Shown here: positions 1 to 7,897 of the stretch, in pieces
Layout: the number at the start of each line of letters is the position of its first letter
Numbering within the stretch: position 1 is the stretch's first letter
Assembly (NCBI RefSeq): GCF_000353285.1
Contig: NZ_KB731324.1
Location: 1,940,577 to 2,004,576, forward strand
From: Leptolyngbya boryana PCC 6306
GTDB taxonomy: Bacteria > Cyanobacteriota > Cyanobacteriia > Leptolyngbyales > Leptolyngbyaceae
Direction: 5' to 3'
DNA length: 64,000 nucleotides
The notes under the pieces: generated by a model
What the model was told of the DNA's origin: nothing
Databases searched by the model: none
What the model saw: the letters and a program-made list of their open reading frames with translations, nothing else
Program-made: the position numbers and the translations under genes

Positions 1-184
1 TACCTTTTGTTTTAATTGTTTTACTTTTTGGCCCCATCACATTGAAGGCAAGCTCTATTTCTTCGGGAGAAGCATTCTGCCTGAATGAAATAAATTCATC
101 TCGAATCGCTTGCCAATTTTCCTGAAGAAGATTTAGGAAAGAAAACTGTTTGGGATCTAAATGATACTCGTTAAACTGTGCCAT
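1..184 (-). CDS. N-terminal part of a conserved protein, possibly aspartyl/asparaginyl beta-hydroxylase-like
   Basis: An open minus-strand frame starts at an ATG (complement of 182-184), encodes 61 residues beginning MAQFNEYHLDPKQFSF, and runs off the left edge. The pattern of an acidic/aromatic start followed by L..NW..IR.E resembles the N-terminus of cyanobacterial aspartyl/asparaginyl beta-hydroxylase-type proteins. This is a weak family guess because the catalytic part lies outside the window. It is divergent from the amidohydrolase gene, so both promoters must lie within the roughly 55 bp between them. Confidence 0.5.
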   Translation of the reverse strand, partial: MAQFNEYHLDPKQFSFLNLLQENWQAIRDEFISFRQNASPEEIELAFNVMGPKSKTIKTKG

Positions 185-238
185 AGGTTTTGCTCCCAAC
201 CTAGAATCTCACTTCATTCTAAGAGCTTTGGAGGCGTT

Positions 239-1702
239 GTGAATCTGCTGGATAAACTGATCAAAAATGTGCGGGTTGTCCGCCCCAACCAATCTGAAGT
301 TGAGTGCCTCGACTTAGGGATCAAAGACGGGAAATTCGTTCAAATTTCACCCGAAATCAGCGCTGACCAAGCCAAAGAAGTCCTCGATGCTCAAAATCTG
401 CTTGGCTTTCCGGGTGTAGTCGATGCTCACATGCATATTGGAATTTATCGACCCCTTGAACAAGATGCGATCGCAGAAAGTAAAGCTGCTGCAATGGGAG
501 GCGTAACGACGAGCCTCAATTACATGCGCACCGGACAGTATTACCTGAACAAAGGCGGCTCGTACAAAGATTTTTTTCCAGAGGTACTTTCTCTATCAGA
601 AGGTAACTTTTTTGTTGACTATAGCTATCACATTGCACCGATCAGTGCTCAACATATTGATGAAATGCAATGGCTATTTGAGCAGCATGGCGTTGCTTCG
701 TTCAAAATCTTTATGTTCTATGGAGGCTATGGCTTGCATGGTTTGTCTGATCAGCAAAATCTCTTCTTAATGATCAACAAAGAAGAGCGCTATGATTTTG
801 CTCATTTTGAATTTATTATGCGAGGCTTGTCTAAACTCCGAGAGCGCTATCCCAATGAGGCAATTAGCCTCAGTCTCCATTGTGAAGTCGCTGATATTCT
901 GAATGCTTACACCAAGATAGTTCAGCAAGATTCAAGTCTCACAGGACTCAGTGCCTATAGTGCTGCGCGTCCTCCACATTCCGAAGGCTTAGCAATTTGT
1001 ATTGCATCTTATCTCGCTCATGAAACGAACTGTATCAATATCAATCTGCTGCATCTGAGTTCTCGTAAAGCGATCGAGGCAGCACTGATGATGCAAACGA
1101 TCTTTCCTCATATCAATTTCAAGCGAGAAGTTACAGTAGGTCATCTTCTCTTAGATGTCGAAACGCCGACAGGCAAATGGGCAAAAGTCAATCCTCCGAT
1201 TCGACCGCGATCGGATGTTGAAGCGCTTTGGAATGCGGTGATTCAAGGTCAGATCGATTGGATTGTCAGCGATCATGCTTGCTGTGCTGCGGAGAAGAAA
1301 GCTAGTCTTCAAGATCCAGACAACATTTGGCTTGCGAAAGCAGGTTTTGGCGGAACAGAATACTTACTGTCTGGAGTGGTCAGTGAAGGGAGCAAGCGGG
1401 GGCTGTCTTACAATCAAATCGCAAAGTTACTGTGCTGGAATCCGGCTCAACGATTTGGATTATCGCAAAAGGGAGATATTGCGATCGACTATGATGCTGA
1501 CCTAGTGCTGGTTGATCCGAATGAAACCTTTGTAGTTCATGCTGCTGAATCTCTGTCACAACAAGGATATACACCGTTTGAAGGGATGGAGCTAACCGGA
1601 CGAGTCAAGCAAACCTTCTTGCGAGGAAACCTAATTTACGATCGAGGACAAATCTTAGGAAACCCGCAAGGGCATTATTTACCGCGATCGCGCAACTTGT
1701 AG
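239..1702 (+). CDS. Dihydropyrimidinase/dihydroorotase-like amidohydrolase
   Basis: This is a cyclic amidohydrolase of the hydantoinase/dihydropyrimidinase/allantoinase group, cytoplasmic, hydrolysing a cyclic amide in pyrimidine, hydantoin or purine breakdown. The metal ligands of the fold are visible: DAHMH near residue 62-66, the likely carboxylated lysine in SFKIFM (about 156), HCE (about 214), LLHLSS (about 271) and VSDHACC (about 343). A longer frame opens with ATG at 161, but that start overlaps the divergent gene. The GTG at 239 has GGAGG just upstream and begins NLLDKLIKNVRVV, the usual start of the beta-sandwich domain, so I chose it. The exact substrate cannot be told from sequence. 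Confidence 0.85.
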   Translation: MNLLDKLIKNVRVVRPNQSEVECLDLGIKDGKFVQISPEISADQAKEVLDAQNLLGFPGVVDAHMHIGIYRPLEQDAIAESKAAAMGGVTTSLNYMRTGQYYLNKGGSYKDFFPEVLSLSEGNFFVDYSYHIAPISAQHIDEMQWLFEQHGVASFKIFMFYGGYGLHGLSDQQNLFLMINKEERYDFAHFEFIMRGLSKLRERYPNEAISLSLHCEVADILNAYTKIVQQDSSLTGLSAYSAARPPHSEGLAICIASYLAHETNCININLLHLSSRKAIEAALMMQTIFPHINFKREVTVGHLLLDVETPTGKWAKVNPPIRPRSDVEALWNAVIQGQIDWIVSDHACCAAEKKASLQDPDNIWLAKAGFGGTEYLLSGVVSEGSKRGLSYNQIAKLLCWNPAQRFGLSQKGDIAIDYDADLVLVDPNETFVVHAAESLSQQGYTPFEGMELTGRVKQTFLRGNLIYDRGQILGNPQGHYLPRSRNL

Positions 1703-1796
1703 AAGAAACAGAACAAAAGAAGCGATTCCCTTGATCAATCATACAAAGTGGCAACAAAAACTCGCCCTAAAATCAGTCTCCCCCAAGCCAAAATGG

Positions 1797-1842
1797 TATA
1801 ACTCGGGAACAAGTGATCGCACACTCAAATGTAGTGTGTGAG
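1797..1842 (+). promoter_or_regulatory. Candidate promoter with inverted repeat
   Basis: TATAAC (1797-1802) fits a -10 element. It is followed by the inverted repeat CACACT-N7-AGTGTG (1820-1838), about 20 nt before the amidotransferase start. The repeat could be an operator or a 5' leader hairpin. No clear -35 element was seen. Confidence 0.35.
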
Positions 1843-1856
1843 TTTAGGGAGTCATC

Positions 1857-2639
1857 ATGTGTCAGTTATTGGGGATGAACTGTAATGTGCCCACCGATAT
1901 TTGCTTCTCGTTTGAAGGATTTTGTGCGCGGGGTGGGAAAACAGACGATCATAAAGACGGTTGGGGGATTGCCTTTTTTGAAGGTTTAGGATGTCGGATC
2001 TTTCTCGATGACAATCCCTCAAGTTCTTCTCCGATCGCTGCCTTTATTCGCCAATATCCGATCAAATCAATGAATGTGATCGCGCATATTCGCAAAGCGA
2101 CGATCGGGGCGGTTGGGTTAGAAAATAGCCATCCTTTTCGCCGAGAATTGTGGGGACGCTATTGGGTATTCGCTCATAATGGCGATTTACCATCGCTGCA
2201 ATACGATCACAAAGGGTTTTATCGTCCGGTCGGACAAACCGACAGCGAGCAGGCATTTTGTCTGATGCTCAACTACATTCGGCAACAATTTCCTGATGGA
2301 AAACCTGCGATCGCAGAACTCTATGCTGCCTTGCAATCGATTACACAGAAGATTGCTCAACATGGCATCTTTAACTACTTACTATCCGACGGTGAACACT
2401 TCTTTGCCCATTGCTCAACCAAACTTTGCTACATTGTCCGCCAAGCTCCGTTTGCCGCAGCACACTTGATTGATGAAGACATTACCGTTGATTTTCAAGA
2501 GCTAACGACATCGAGCGACCGGGTTGCAGTCATTGCCACGACTGCATTGACAGATAATGAAACTTGGACAGTGATACAACCCGGTGAATTGCTCGTCTTT
2601 CAAGATGGTCAACCGCTGGAGCTATCTCAGCAGATTTGA
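1857..2639 (+). CDS. Class II glutamine amidotransferase, YafJ-like
   Basis: This is an N-terminal-nucleophile glutaminase domain. After Met removal the catalytic residue is Cys2 (MCQLLGMN), which fixes the start. Further hallmarks are DGWGIAFF, the arginine loop HIRKAT and FAHNGDL, the oxyanion/glutamine-binding region. At 260 aa it matches the stand-alone YafJ/EgtC-like family; no synthase domain is attached, so the ammonia acceptor is unknown. The 3' end overlaps the convergent nitroreductase gene by 18 bp. Confidence 0.88.
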   Translation: MCQLLGMNCNVPTDICFSFEGFCARGGKTDDHKDGWGIAFFEGLGCRIFLDDNPSSSSPIAAFIRQYPIKSMNVIAHIRKATIGAVGLENSHPFRRELWGRYWVFAHNGDLPSLQYDHKGFYRPVGQTDSEQAFCLMLNYIRQQFPDGKPAIAELYAALQSITQKIAQHGIFNYLLSDGEHFFAHCSTKLCYIVRQAPFAAAHLIDEDITVDFQELTTSSDRVAVIATTALTDNETWTVIQPGELLVFQDGQPLELSQQI

Positions 2640-3251
2640 AGATTGTTGCCAACGTCCTGTAAACACAAATGATTCTAGAGGTTTGCGCGATCGCGGAGCC
2701 GATAATCTCTGCTGCAATTTATCTGACAGGCTGTAAGGATCGCCGAGATAGCCTAATGCGACTGCATCGACAGGCTCATAACCTTGAGGAATACCATATA
2801 GTTCTCTTGCCTTTTCAACATCAAAGCCTGCCATTTGGTGAACATGCAGTCCTAACGCAGTCGCTTGAATCGCTAAATTTGCCTCGGCTGCTCCAACATC
2901 ATGAAAGGCGTGACGGTTCTGAGTTCCATTCTTCTCAAAATTGAGCTTAGCAACCGAAATCATCAGCACAGGAGCACTCTGCGCCCATTCTTGATTGCCT
3001 TCTGCTAAACAGCTTAAGAGCCGATCGAATTCTGCTGGATTGTCTTTTGTCGCAACAATGAAATTCCACGGCTGCTCGTTGTAAGAAGAAGCTGCCCAGC
3101 GTGCGGCTTCTAGCACACTTCTCAGTTTTTCTGGCTCGACGAGACGATCCGAAAACGCAAGCGGACTCCAGCGATTTTGGATCACAGCTTCGATCGGATA
3201 CTGCGTTTCGACAACTTTATCAACTAACGGATCAGAGACAGTTTGGCTCAT
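2622..3251 (-). CDS. Nitroreductase family protein (FMN-dependent)
   Basis: A single-domain flavoprotein of 209 aa. The FMN phosphate-binding signature NRWSPLAFSD near residues 26-35 and AARWAASSYNEQPWNF (about 49-64) are typical. The central FHDVGAAEANLAIQATALGL helix lines the dimer interface, and ALGYLGDP closes the flavin site. It is predicted to reduce nitro or quinone compounds with NAD(P)H in the cytoplasm. It stands alone on the minus strand and is convergent with the amidotransferase gene. Confidence 0.9.
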   Translation of the reverse strand: MSQTVSDPLVDKVVETQYPIEAVIQNRWSPLAFSDRLVEPEKLRSVLEAARWAASSYNEQPWNFIVATKDNPAEFDRLLSCLAEGNQEWAQSAPVLMISVAKLNFEKNGTQNRHAFHDVGAAEANLAIQATALGLHVHQMAGFDVEKARELYGIPQGYEPVDAVALGYLGDPYSLSDKLQQRLSAPRSRKPLESFVFTGRWQQSSNLLR

Positions 3252-3329
3252 AAAAAACTCCTAACGGGGCGATCGTTCAATCGTGGTCTAATTTACTTTT
3301 TGCAACCTCACTCTCTAGAGGGTTGCCTG

Positions 3330-4886
3330 TTACTTCATGGCTTGCATTTCCTGAATCACAGCAAATCGAATATCTCGTTTTTCTGCGATCCGCTTCACTC
3401 CGGGCGCTTGCAGCGACAAAAATCCAAGATTTTGTTCGTTGCCACTCATCAGAAACTCACTGATTGCAATTCTATAACTTCGGTTCGTCTGAAGCGATCG
3501 CTCTTGAATCAACCATCCTAACTTTTCGTCATATCGCACATTCGCCATTTGCAAATATCCACCTGCACCTCGGTTTGCGCGACCTTGATCTAAAACTCGT
3601 TTCAGCAATTCTCCGGGGATTTCCACCGAGAGTACTTTCCCACCAAATGGCAAAATCCGAATCACATCATACTGGGTAATTTTTCCGGGTGGAATGCGAT
3701 CGTCAATCCGAATGCTCCCACTGTTAAAAATTGCAAGTTCTGCATCTCCAACTTCTCGAAGCATTGATTTTGCAATCAAATCAGTCAAATTCGTCGATCG
3801 ATTGCGAACGCTTTCTTCTAGTCCATCTAAATATTCAGAGGTCGTCGCAATGGTTTGAGCCGGATCAAATCCACTATCGCGAAAGCCTTGGAACCCTTTC
3901 TGCTGCCACTCTTGCACAACCTTAGCTGTCGTCGGATCATCAGGAATCGCATCGGTAATCAGTTGCAGTCGAGAGTCGATCGTCAGACAGCGGCTCGTCG
4001 TGTCGTATCTGAGCGTATGAATATAAACGGTTCGAGCATTGGCATCTGCTTTGAAAATCGGAGTTCCTTGGTCAAAGCAGCGAGCCGATCGAGTTGGGCG
4101 CTGAACAAATCTCCATTGCTGAATGTTCTCATGTTCATGTCCACCCAGAATCAGATCAATTTCGGGCACAGCAACCGCAAGCTGCTGATCTTCTGCAAGA
4201 CTGAGATGCGTCAGAGCCACAATTACATCTACTTTTCCACGCATTGCAGCAACTTGAGCTTTTGCAGTTTCAATCGGGTCACGATAGCGGACATATTGAG
4301 CGGGATTACTATCAATCGTTAGTCCAATTAATCCAATGCGAACTGTGTTACCGCGATCGCCTTGAGTAATGATGATCGGAGCGCGTTCTACATTCGGAAA
4401 AGGCTGCCCAAACTCATTATCGACATTGCTCGAAAACCATTTAAATTTTGATTCACTAAGACGTTGTAAAAATTCTTCTTTCGTAATGTCAAATTCATGA
4501 TTTCCCAGAGTCGCGTAGTCGAAGCCAACTGCATTCATAGCAGCAACCATTTGCTGACCTGCGAGACGTTTACCATTAATTTTTGCAGTGCCTAACGCGG
4601 ATGGACTCAGTGCATCACCTGCAAGCATAGTAAACGTTCGGGGATTCCTAGCAAGAAGCCGTTTTCGCAATGTTGCGATCCGTGCCATTCCGCCTCGTTT
4701 ACCTCCTTCAATCGGGGTGATTTCATAAATATCATTGAGATGTAAAAGTGTAATATTCACAACTTCTGCAACCGAAGTGTGAGCAATGCTGAGCACAGCG
4801 CCAAAGCTGAGCATAAGACTTGTTGCAGTCAAAGAGATGCGTTGTTGTATCGAGCGTTTCGCGGCTCGCCGTTTCGAGAATTGCAT
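3330..4886 (-). CDS. Secreted bifunctional metallophosphatase/5'-nucleotidase
   Basis: This is a UshA/5'-nucleotidase family enzyme that removes phosphate from nucleotides outside the cytoplasm. An N-terminal basic stretch plus hydrophobic segment (to about residue 40, ...HTSVAEV) is a signal peptide. The dinuclear metal site motifs occur in order: LLHLNDIYE, AGDALSPS, LGNHEFD, LTHLS and LGGHEHE. The C-terminal nucleotide-binding domain is present (NSGSIRIDDRIPPG, YDVIRILPFGG). The 518 aa length is normal, and no transmembrane anchor or lipobox is evident. Confidence 0.9.
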   Translation of the reverse strand: MQFSKRRAAKRSIQQRISLTATSLMLSFGAVLSIAHTSVAEVVNITLLHLNDIYEITPIEGGKRGGMARIATLRKRLLARNPRTFTMLAGDALSPSALGTAKINGKRLAGQQMVAAMNAVGFDYATLGNHEFDITKEEFLQRLSESKFKWFSSNVDNEFGQPFPNVERAPIIITQGDRGNTVRIGLIGLTIDSNPAQYVRYRDPIETAKAQVAAMRGKVDVIVALTHLSLAEDQQLAVAVPEIDLILGGHEHENIQQWRFVQRPTRSARCFDQGTPIFKADANARTVYIHTLRYDTTSRCLTIDSRLQLITDAIPDDPTTAKVVQEWQQKGFQGFRDSGFDPAQTIATTSEYLDGLEESVRNRSTNLTDLIAKSMLREVGDAELAIFNSGSIRIDDRIPPGKITQYDVIRILPFGGKVLSVEIPGELLKRVLDQGRANRGAGGYLQMANVRYDEKLGWLIQERSLQTNRSYRIAISEFLMSGNEQNLGFLSLQAPGVKRIAEKRDIRFAVIQEMQAMK

Positions 4887-5208
4887 ACTAGGATGAACGA
4901 TGTAAACTGAGTCGCCTAGAATACATCGGAATTCGAGTAAGTAGCGCGAGGTGTTTGGATTTCTTAAGAGTGGTCAGACTTCAACAGGTGCTAAATTCTG
5001 GTGACAAGCTAGACAAGTGCATAGGGCACTTGCCTAGGACTTCTTTTGATCAATGCCAGCGTGAATAGAGCAGCGAGCAGGGTTGAACATGCTGCCATCA
5101 TGAAGAAATACCTTAGGGTAACTTACCCAATTGGGTTTCTCCTTTCATTTGGGTCGCATCTAGTGCAGGCTCAGAGATTCACGACGGCTTATGGCACACT
5201 TGCTACGC
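4887..5208. other. Intergenic region with no intact gene
   Basis: No convincing full-length gene. A 71-codon plus-strand frame here overlaps the next gene and has no family features. A short minus-strand frame resembles the last membrane helix of a transporter and is listed separately. Confidence 0.5.
5009..5122 (-). pseudogene. Possible C-terminal relic of a membrane transporter
   Basis: The minus-strand frame ending at the TAG at 5009-5011 encodes about 37 residues. It has one strongly hydrophobic stretch (FFMMAACSTLLAALFTLAL) followed by IKRSPRQ, like the last helix and tail of a major facilitator transporter. It is closed upstream by a stop with no start. A relic is plausible but not proven. 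Confidence 0.25.
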
Positions 5209-5631
5209 TTACAAGCGGCAGTCTTGGTTTTGCTGAGGATGCAATGTTGTCCCAAAAGTAGTAAAACATGTGTTCTGAGGGACTGTAGGGAAGCGGTGAA
5301 AAAAGACTCGTCTGGTCTCATTAAATAAGCCCGTGAAGAGAATGCCTTCAGTCCGAATATCGGTTGCATTGAAAGGCACTTTAAAGCTGACCGATCGGTT
5401 GATCACAACATCCCCTGTCTTATGAGTGAAGGATCTACCGTTAACCTTATAGCTCAATTCATAGCGAGCGACGTAGAGACCTTTATTGATGAACTGAAAT
5501 AATCTGGGTGGGATCGTTTGGGCACTGCTGGGAGCGGGATTGATGGTCATGCTAGTCGCTGTCATGGTTGCAGTCGTCATTGCCATTAAACCGAGTGCTT
5601 GAATTGTTTTGAGAGAGGGACGAAAGTTCAT
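5209..5631 (-). CDS. Small secreted protein resembling the C-terminal domain of thiol-activated cytolysins
   Basis: A 140 aa protein with a signal peptide (hydrophobic to about residue 30, likely cleavage after SSAQ). The mature part follows the beta-sandwich membrane-recognition domain (domain 4) of cholesterol-dependent cytolysins: GLYVARYELSY (51-61), FTHKTGD (68-74), VPFNATDIRTEG (85-96) and the terminal TFGTTLHP (125-132, equivalent to the conserved IWGTTLYP). The tryptophan-rich undecapeptide that cytolysins carry after the ..R.E.. strand is replaced by GILFTGLFNETRR, with no tryptophan. The pore-forming domains 1-3 are absent. Assignment is by recalled motif similarity. It may bind a lipid, glycan or protein at the cell surface. 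Confidence 0.6.
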   Translation of the reverse strand: MNFRPSLKTIQALGLMAMTTATMTATSMTINPAPSSAQTIPPRLFQFINKGLYVARYELSYKVNGRSFTHKTGDVVINRSVSFKVPFNATDIRTEGILFTGLFNETRRVFFHRFPTVPQNTCFTTFGTTLHPQQNQDCRL

Positions 5632-5822
5632 GGTGCAATATCTCCTAATGGATGTAAGTGTTTTGTGGTTGTGATGAAATCCACGTTAGGAGTTTGCAGT
5701 TTATGCAGGCAGACCTGACAGATTAGGAGTGTCCCGGATAGGATGACTGAGGAAAGGCAAGCGAAACAAGAAACTGAACGGCTGGCAACTGACGGTAGTG
5801 TTCTAGATGTGTGGGCATAACG

Positions 5823-6236
5823 TTATACTGCTCGCCCGAACTCATGACGATTGATGAATAATCCAATCACAGTATCATGCATCTTCTCAGTCTTGGAAAA
5901 ACAGATCGTCTTTCTGGCAAGCCGCTTGATCCGAGTTCTCAAAGTTAGATGTTTCCGCTCAATGCGCTGTGTGTTGGCTTTGCCAACCGTATGGTGCTGC
6001 TCATCTAGCAATCGCAAGTAAGCTCCCCAACTATCGGTGTAAAACCGTTGAATCGAAAAAGGAGCTAACAGTTGCTGAAGTTGCTTAAGAGCTGAGTCTT
6101 CATGGGTGGCTAGCACATAGGCAAGGACTTTTCCAGTTTGATGGTCAATCGCGTGCCACAACCATCGTTGATGCTGCTTTGACTCGACAAAACTCCACAT
6201 CTCGTCCATCTCCGCCGCCTCGACTCTGACGACCAT
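5823..6236 (-). CDS. insB: IS1 transposase, InsB part
   Basis: DDE transposase half of IS1: DEMWSFV with the first catalytic Asp, LAYVLATHEDSAL, YTDSWGAYLRLL with the second Asp, and QRIERKHLTLRTRIKRLARKT near the third acidic residue. The frame stays open upstream of the ATG (through SLLEQHQPDNTAV) and joins the insA frame by a -1 shift. The active protein is therefore expected to be an InsA-B' fusion made by ribosomal frameshifting. Confidence 0.85.
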   Translation of the reverse strand: MVVRVEAAEMDEMWSFVESKQHQRWLWHAIDHQTGKVLAYVLATHEDSALKQLQQLLAPFSIQRFYTDSWGAYLRLLDEQHHTVGKANTQRIERKHLTLRTRIKRLARKTICFSKTEKMHDTVIGLFINRHEFGRAV

Positions 6237-6280
6237 GACTGCAGTGTTATCCGGTTGGTGCTGTTCGAGCAGACTTATGT

Positions 6281-6568
6281 TTACTTGTTCAAGTTGACTT
6301 GACTTTTTTTCAGCGTTTCAATCACAGTCGTTGGGCTAATCTTCAACACTCTGGCGGTATCACGAATACCACTGCCGTTGATTGCCATGTCGCTGATTTG
6401 CGCTTTGACTTCAGGCAGTCGTCCTCGATAGCTAAAGTTCAAGATAAATGATCGTCTCGAACACTCTAAGTTACGGCAACAATACCGTTGTTTTCCAGCA
6501 GCACTGCGACCATGCTTAACGACATCCACACTCTGGCAATCGGGACATTGAACAGGTTCTAGGACCAT
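6281..6568 (-). CDS. insA: IS1 InsA, DNA-binding N-terminal part of the transposase
   Basis: A 95 aa zinc-finger protein (CPDCQSVDVVKHG...CCRNLECSRRSF) followed by a helix-turn-helix (IRDTARVLKISPTTVIETLKK). Near its 3' end the coding strand has seven consecutive A (complement of 6304-6310), the usual kind of slippery site. A -1 shift there continues in the insB frame without a stop. InsA alone normally represses transposition. Confidence 0.85.
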   Translation of the reverse strand: MVLEPVQCPDCQSVDVVKHGRSAAGKQRYCCRNLECSRRSFILNFSYRGRLPEVKAQISDMAINGSGIRDTARVLKISPTTVIETLKKSQVNLNK

Positions 6569-6661
6569 CTCGACTCAGCCCTCTAACACATCGTTTTCAT
6601 TCTGCCATATATCCACATATCTAGAACACTACCGAACGAATGAACAGATCTGGAGATTGGA

Positions 6662-7720
6662 ATGGATTTTCTGCGCGAATCGAAGAAACTTTTGCAGGCT
6701 GCCCAGAGTGCTGCTCAGGAAACGGCTCAGAAAACAGGCGAGGCTATTGATGTTGCTAAAGAAGCGACTGCGGAGTTTCTGACTTCCAGTGCAGAAGAGA
6801 TCGGACAGTGGGCAGAAGACTCATCTGCCCTTGCCAATCAAACCCTCCAACAAGTGACTTATACGGCAGCAAGTTTAGGGACAACAGGTGCTCATTTTGC
6901 AGTAGCGCTCGCCGCGTTGCCTCAGACGGTTGAAGAATTAGCAAGAGAAATGCCAAAAATTGCTCAGCGGTTGAAATATGGCGCGGGAGTTCGCACGATA
7001 GATTTGCCCAGAACAGATGCGGACGTGATGGCATTATTCAACAAAATTCCAGCAACCTCAAAACTGGGTCGTGATCCTCAAACTGCAATTAGCCAATTTC
7101 TTGCAGATAAACACGGTAGCCATATTACACCTCGTTCCCAGGGTGGCTCAAACGCAGCAAATAATATCGTGTGGGAGATGGGCATCGATAATATTCGTCG
7201 TGGAGCACAAGCCATGACAGGTGGGGAACAGGTTTACATTCGGATTTACAATGCTGTCGATTCAATCGTGCGGAACTCAGGCGCACTCGCCCGGATGGGT
7301 GTTACCGTTACCCTAACAGCGACATTGACTCAAGTTGTTGTAGTGGCGATCGCCTATTCTTTGGATCTTTACCGTGGGGACATCACTGTTGAGGAATACA
7401 AGCAGCTTCTTCTGGACACACTTAAAAGCGTCGGTTTAAGTACGCCAATTTTCTTCTTAATATTTGTTGCGGTGCTCGCATTGTTTCCTGAATTTGCAGT
7501 GCTGCTCTCTGCACCTGTAGTGGTTGCAGGATTCAATGCATTACTCGGTTTGAGTATTGCCACTCCGATTATTCAGTCTCTGCAACGACACATTGAGGCT
7601 GGCGGATTTGGAGAAGAGGCCAGTCACCAATACAATTCATTGAAAAGTAGCATTCAAGACCAGATTAATACGTGGATTCAGAGCAATACTGATTCAGCAA
7701 AATCCTTGAATGAAGCTTAA
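6662..7720 (+). CDS. Membrane protein with HNH-like motif, unknown function
   Basis: A 352 aa protein I do not recognise as a named family. Residues 1-70 are Ala/Gln/Glu-rich and look helical or coiled-coil. Residues 161-190 read HGSHITPRSQGG followed by NNIVWE, N and RRG, the layout of an HNH-type nuclease or a fold derived from it (H..P.S.GG....N..WE...N..RG). Then come two or three hydrophobic segments (about 221-242, 270-288, 290-310). A GGAG lies 9 nt before the ATG. It sits directly upstream of a type I restriction locus, so a membrane-tethered defence effector is one possibility. This is inference from context. Confidence 0.7.
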   Translation: MDFLRESKKLLQAAQSAAQETAQKTGEAIDVAKEATAEFLTSSAEEIGQWAEDSSALANQTLQQVTYTAASLGTTGAHFAVALAALPQTVEELAREMPKIAQRLKYGAGVRTIDLPRTDADVMALFNKIPATSKLGRDPQTAISQFLADKHGSHITPRSQGGSNAANNIVWEMGIDNIRRGAQAMTGGEQVYIRIYNAVDSIVRNSGALARMGVTVTLTATLTQVVVVAIAYSLDLYRGDITVEEYKQLLLDTLKSVGLSTPIFFLIFVAVLALFPEFAVLLSAPVVVAGFNALLGLSIATPIIQSLQRHIEAGGFGEEASHQYNSLKSSIQDQINTWIQSNTDSAKSLNEA

Positions 7721-7897
7721 TTTACTCAAAGTTCAAATCGAAAAGCTGGGAAATTTATTGGATAGTTTTTATACTCGTATTAACTTTTCTACTAAAGTCT
7801 GGTACTCCATCTAACCAGAGCAATGCAAATTAGAAAGGTGTCCTAACCTCGCCTGCTGTCCTACGGGTTCGGCATAGGCTGCTACACACTTGCTGCG

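Larger units (their letters stand above)
5794..6633 (-). mobile_element. IS1-family insertion sequence
   Basis: An 840-bp element bounded by imperfect inverted repeats that both read GGTAGTGTTCTAGAT going inward (5794-5808 and complement of 6619-6633). It carries insA and insB on the minus strand. No 8-9 bp target duplication is visible: the left flank reads GGCAACTGAC and the right flank GAACGAATG. The element may have lost one flank by deletion or recombination, or the copy is old. Confidence 0.85.

Noticed and set aside
3302-3326. GCAACC...GGTTGC hairpin after the nucleotidase
   Set aside because: Neither strand has a T-run after the stem, so I do not call it a terminator.
5046-5261. 71-codon plus-strand frame
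   Set aside because: It overlaps the secreted protein gene antisense, shows no family features and has no ribosome site; I treat it as chance.
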